Under the pieces are notes generated by a model. The model made no database searches and had not been told where the DNA came from. It saw only the letters and a program-made list of their open reading frames with translations. A stretch of 64,000 nucleotides of DNA, from contig NZ_JAVCWF010000001.1 of NCBI RefSeq assembly GCF_031085375.1, positions 2,604,001 through 2,668,000 on the forward strand, in the 5' to 3' direction. The stretch is from Lactiplantibacillus brownii. Lineage in GTDB: Bacteria > Bacillota > Bacilli > Lactobacillales > Lactobacillaceae. Shown piece after piece: positions 61,642-64,000 of the stretch. The position numbers were made by a program, and so were the translations under genes. The number at the start of each line of letters is the position of its first letter. Position 1 is the first letter of the stretch.

Positions 61642-62538
61642 TTACCGCCATAACATTTGATCCCCATAGTCATCCGTCAAGAATTGTTTAATAGCCCGAA
61701 TCATCATCGCGGTCGAAGGGGCCGTCGCTTGAGTTTTATTCGCGACTAACGCAATTTCTCGATTATACGGTTCGGCAAACGGGTAAGTGTTAACTTCCCC
61801 GGTTAACTTCTTCAACGCTAATTTTGGTAAAATCCCCATTCCTAAACCAGATTCCACCATCGAAATAATCGACTGATCATCAATCGAGAACCGCAGAAAG
61901 TTATTGGTGACGTGGTAATGATCCAAGGCTAGTTTAGTATCCCGGTCATAATCACTTTGTTGCAGAATAAAGTTCTGATCAGCCACATCATCCGTCGTCA
62001 TAAATTTGCCATTTTCTGGGACAAATCCTGCCGGCGTGACGCAATAGATTGGATCATTGACTAGCGGATGCACGAGCAGGTTATCATTGACCGGCATCGA
62101 GGTAAAACCGATATCAATCGTCCCAATCTTGGCCCACTTCGTAATCTCATTAAAGTCCCCCTGCACGACCGAAATCTCGATATCTGGATATTCGTGATTA
62201 AAGCGCCGGATGATCCGCGGCAGCCAATTAATGCAAACACTACTAAACCCACCGATTCGAACGGACCCAGAATGCATCCCTTGTATGTTGTCGGCCACTT
62301 GGCGTAGGTTGCTTTCCGTATTCAGGATTTCTTGCACATATGGCAAGACTTGCCGGCCATCACTGGTAAGTTCAACCCCCGAACGGTTGCGGATAAATAA
62401 AGGGAAGCCGAGTTCCTTCTCCAATTGGTTCACCGAATGGCTCACTGCACTGGGGGTCACGTTCAACGTCGCAGCCGCTTGGTAAAAGGTTTTCTGGGCA
62501 ACAACAGTCGCAAAAACTTCGTATGAAAAATTAGCCAT
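61642..62538 (-). CDS. LysR-family transcriptional regulator
   Basis: About 298 residues from ATG 62538 (MANFSYEVFATVV), the normal LysR length; the reading to 62628 would add 30 unlikely residues. The helix-turn-helix is FYQAAATLNVTPSAVSHSVNQLEKELGFPLFIRNRSGVELT. The effector domain has SVRIGGFSSVCINWLPRIIRRFNHEYPDIEISV and ESGLGMGILPKLALKKL. It is divergent from the aminotransferase gene (142 bases apart) and probably controls it. Confidence 0.93.
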   Translation of the reverse strand: MANFSYEVFATVVAQKTFYQAAATLNVTPSAVSHSVNQLEKELGFPLFIRNRSGVELTSDGRQVLPYVQEILNTESNLRQVADNIQGMHSGSVRIGGFSSVCINWLPRIIRRFNHEYPDIEISVVQGDFNEITKWAKIGTIDIGFTSMPVNDNLLVHPLVNDPIYCVTPAGFVPENGKFMTTDDVADQNFILQQSDYDRDTKLALDHYHVTNNFLRFSIDDQSIISMVESGLGMGILPKLALKKLTGEVNTYPFAEPYNREIALVANKTQATAPSTAMMIRAIKQFLTDDYGDQMLWR

Positions 62539-62680
62539 GCTTGATCTTACTTCCTTTAGATGAATTTTTTTCATGTATGATTGAAAAAGCTGAGCTTTAC
62601 TAAATCTCACTGCCATTTTATCATACAAGTAATCAATAAATTAATTGTGAGCTAGAAAAATTCAAGTGGGGGATTTCATC

Positions 62681-63913
62681 ATGAAAAAACTATTTGCGAA
62701 CCGTGTGTTAAACAACGATACTTCTGATCTCGATAATATTTTCAAGAATAGTGCCAATCCGGCCAATATTTCTTTTGCTGGCGGCTTTCCCGATGTCGAC
62801 TTATTCCCAGCAACTGATTTGAAACGAGCTTATCAAGACGCGATCGATCACGATGGTCCGGCCATTTTCCAATATCAATCCACGCAAGGCTTACCCGCGT
62901 TACGGCAAAAATTAGCGCAACGGATGGCCAGTCACGCTGGTGTCATGACCACCGCTGATAACGTCATGTTGACGCAAGGTGGTCAACAAGCTATTGATTT
63001 GGTGGCAAAACTACTATTGAACCGTGGGGATTCAATGGTCGTTGAAGGACCAACTTACATGGGCGCGTTGGCGGCTTTCGACACTTACGAACCAACTTAC
63101 TATGAAGTCCCAGTCGATAACCATGGCATGAACATTCAGAAACTACGGCAAACGCTGCAAGCGCATCCTGAAATCAAATTAATCTACACGGTTCCAGATT
63201 TTCATAATCCAACTGGGACGACCTTAACTGCTAAGCGCCGTCAAGAGATGGTCGCGTTAGCCAACCAATATGACGTCATAATTTTGGAAGACAGTCCTTA
63301 TCGTGACCTACGTTACAGCGGCAAGTCAGTGCCCGCAATCAAGCACTACGATACCGAGGGCCGAGTGATCTTCATTTCCAGCTTCTCAAAGATTCTCTCA
63401 CCCGCCTTGCGGACTGGCTGGATCGTTGCTGATGACGAAATCATGCACGAGTTAATCGGCCTGAAGTCTGCCATTGACGTACAGTCACCTAACATTACGC
63501 TTGCTGCTATCAACGCTTATTTAGACCATCATGATATTGATGAGCACATTAAGACGATTAACCAAGCCTATCGTGTCAAACGCGATGCCATGTTAAAAGC
63601 GCTCGATAAGTATATGCCTAATAATAGTCACTATACGCGTCCGGCTGGCGGCTTCTTCATTTGGGTCACCTTGCCCGCAGGTATGGATGCCAACCAGCTT
63701 TTAACCAACGTGGTGTTGCCCCAAGCACATGTGGCTTACGTGCCTGCCGCTTGCCAATTCGCCAGTCGCCAAGTCAAAAACGCCTTTCGTTTAAACTTTA
63801 CGAGTTTAGACCCAGAAACCATTACGACTGGTATCAAGCGACTCGGTGGATTACTTCAAACCAAACTGGCAGTCGTGCCTGCAACACCAATCATGCCAGC
63901 GATTCAATTCTAA
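62681..63913 (+). CDS. PLP-dependent aminotransferase (fold type I, LysN/MocR-like)
   Basis: About 410 residues from ATG 62681, eight bases behind GGGGG. It has ISFAGGFPDVDLFP near the start, QYQSTQGLPALRQKLAQRM, TQGGQQAIDLVAKLLLNRGDSMVVEGPTYMGAL, YTVPDFHNPTGTTLT (PLP-binding Asn), ILEDSPYRDLRY (Asp and Tyr) and ISSFSKILSPALRTGWIV with the catalytic Lys. There is no N-terminal GntR domain. The group includes 2-aminoadipate, aromatic and branched-chain aminotransferases; the substrate is not settled. Confidence 0.93.
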   Translation: MKKLFANRVLNNDTSDLDNIFKNSANPANISFAGGFPDVDLFPATDLKRAYQDAIDHDGPAIFQYQSTQGLPALRQKLAQRMASHAGVMTTADNVMLTQGGQQAIDLVAKLLLNRGDSMVVEGPTYMGALAAFDTYEPTYYEVPVDNHGMNIQKLRQTLQAHPEIKLIYTVPDFHNPTGTTLTAKRRQEMVALANQYDVIILEDSPYRDLRYSGKSVPAIKHYDTEGRVIFISSFSKILSPALRTGWIVADDEIMHELIGLKSAIDVQSPNITLAAINAYLDHHDIDEHIKTINQAYRVKRDAMLKALDKYMPNNSHYTRPAGGFFIWVTLPAGMDANQLLTNVVLPQAHVAYVPAACQFASRQVKNAFRLNFTSLDPETITTGIKRLGGLLQTKLAVVPATPIMPAIQF

Positions 63914-63924
63914 TCACGTTTCTT

Positions 63925-63955
63925 AGAGACTGCCTTGTGCGTGGTCTCTTTTTAA
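63925..63955 (+). terminator. Terminator of the aminotransferase gene
   Basis: AGAGAC pairs with GTCTCT around a 13-base loop, followed by TTTTAATTT. Confidence 0.75.
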
Positions 63956-64000
63956 TTTGACAAAAAACGGCCGTAACTATCAGAAGCTCAAATGATGCGC

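Overview
The window looks like chromosomal DNA of a low-to-moderate GC lactobacillus, most likely Lactiplantibacillus plantarum or a close relative. The grounds are the parA/parB/noc/rsmG/ychF/guaB block, CcpA-type cre sites, an LPQTN-anchored SEC10/PgrA-type surface protein, DUF1129 and DUF951 neighbours, strong GGAGG ribosome-binding sites and frequent TTG/GTG starts. The species name is from memory of gene families, not from a search.

Layout. 0-7.2 kb: an MFS permease, a small unknown gene, PEP synthase under a textbook promoter plus cre site, and the large LPXTG surface protein. 7.3-26 kb: an accessory region of short cassettes. It holds two AlbA_2/Schlafen-type putative regulators, each next to a helically phased tandem repeat (20 bp x 19 and 10 bp x 4). 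It also holds a thioredoxin operon behind an ArsR-rhodanese regulator, an ArsR/arginase-family divergon, two NAD(P)H/FMN oxidoreductases with their own YafY- and TetR-type regulators, an ArsR/DHA2-exporter pair, and several gene relics. 26-35.8 kb: a mosaic around gpmA. It has three intact copies of an 80-83 aa gene, two copies of a 71 aa gene, a fragment of gpmA, a group II intron sitting exactly behind the terminator of that fragment, and an inserted sugar module (MFS permease, glycoside-hydrolase-like protein, AraC regulator). Relics of the same 80-83 aa gene also lie near 11.0, 15.7 and 20.1 kb, at cassette boundaries, so this small module may have served as recombination homology.

35.8-64 kb is mostly ordinary core genome: AI-2E family protein, ROK repressor, TPR-like membrane protein, cfa, a Ser/Thr kinase locus, TauE, azlCD, GNAT, dacA with a two-component system, a CBS-less IMP dehydrogenase, ychF, the parB-parA-noc-rsmG cluster, nupC, a DUF915-like hydrolase, LysR and a PLP aminotransferase.

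The most interesting unexplained signal is a set of long, multi-hairpin intergenic elements at 41.1-41.4, 45.0-45.3 and 58.1-58.9 kb. Three copies (type 1) keep the same unpaired motifs and an A-rich apical loop. Between two of them the helices change sequence while keeping pairing, which is the mark of a selected secondary structure. A second type (41.25-41.41 and 58.1-58.3 kb) sits beside type 1 in a convergent arrangement at two loci. I do not recognise either as a known RNA family. All homology statements come from reading motifs; no search was run.
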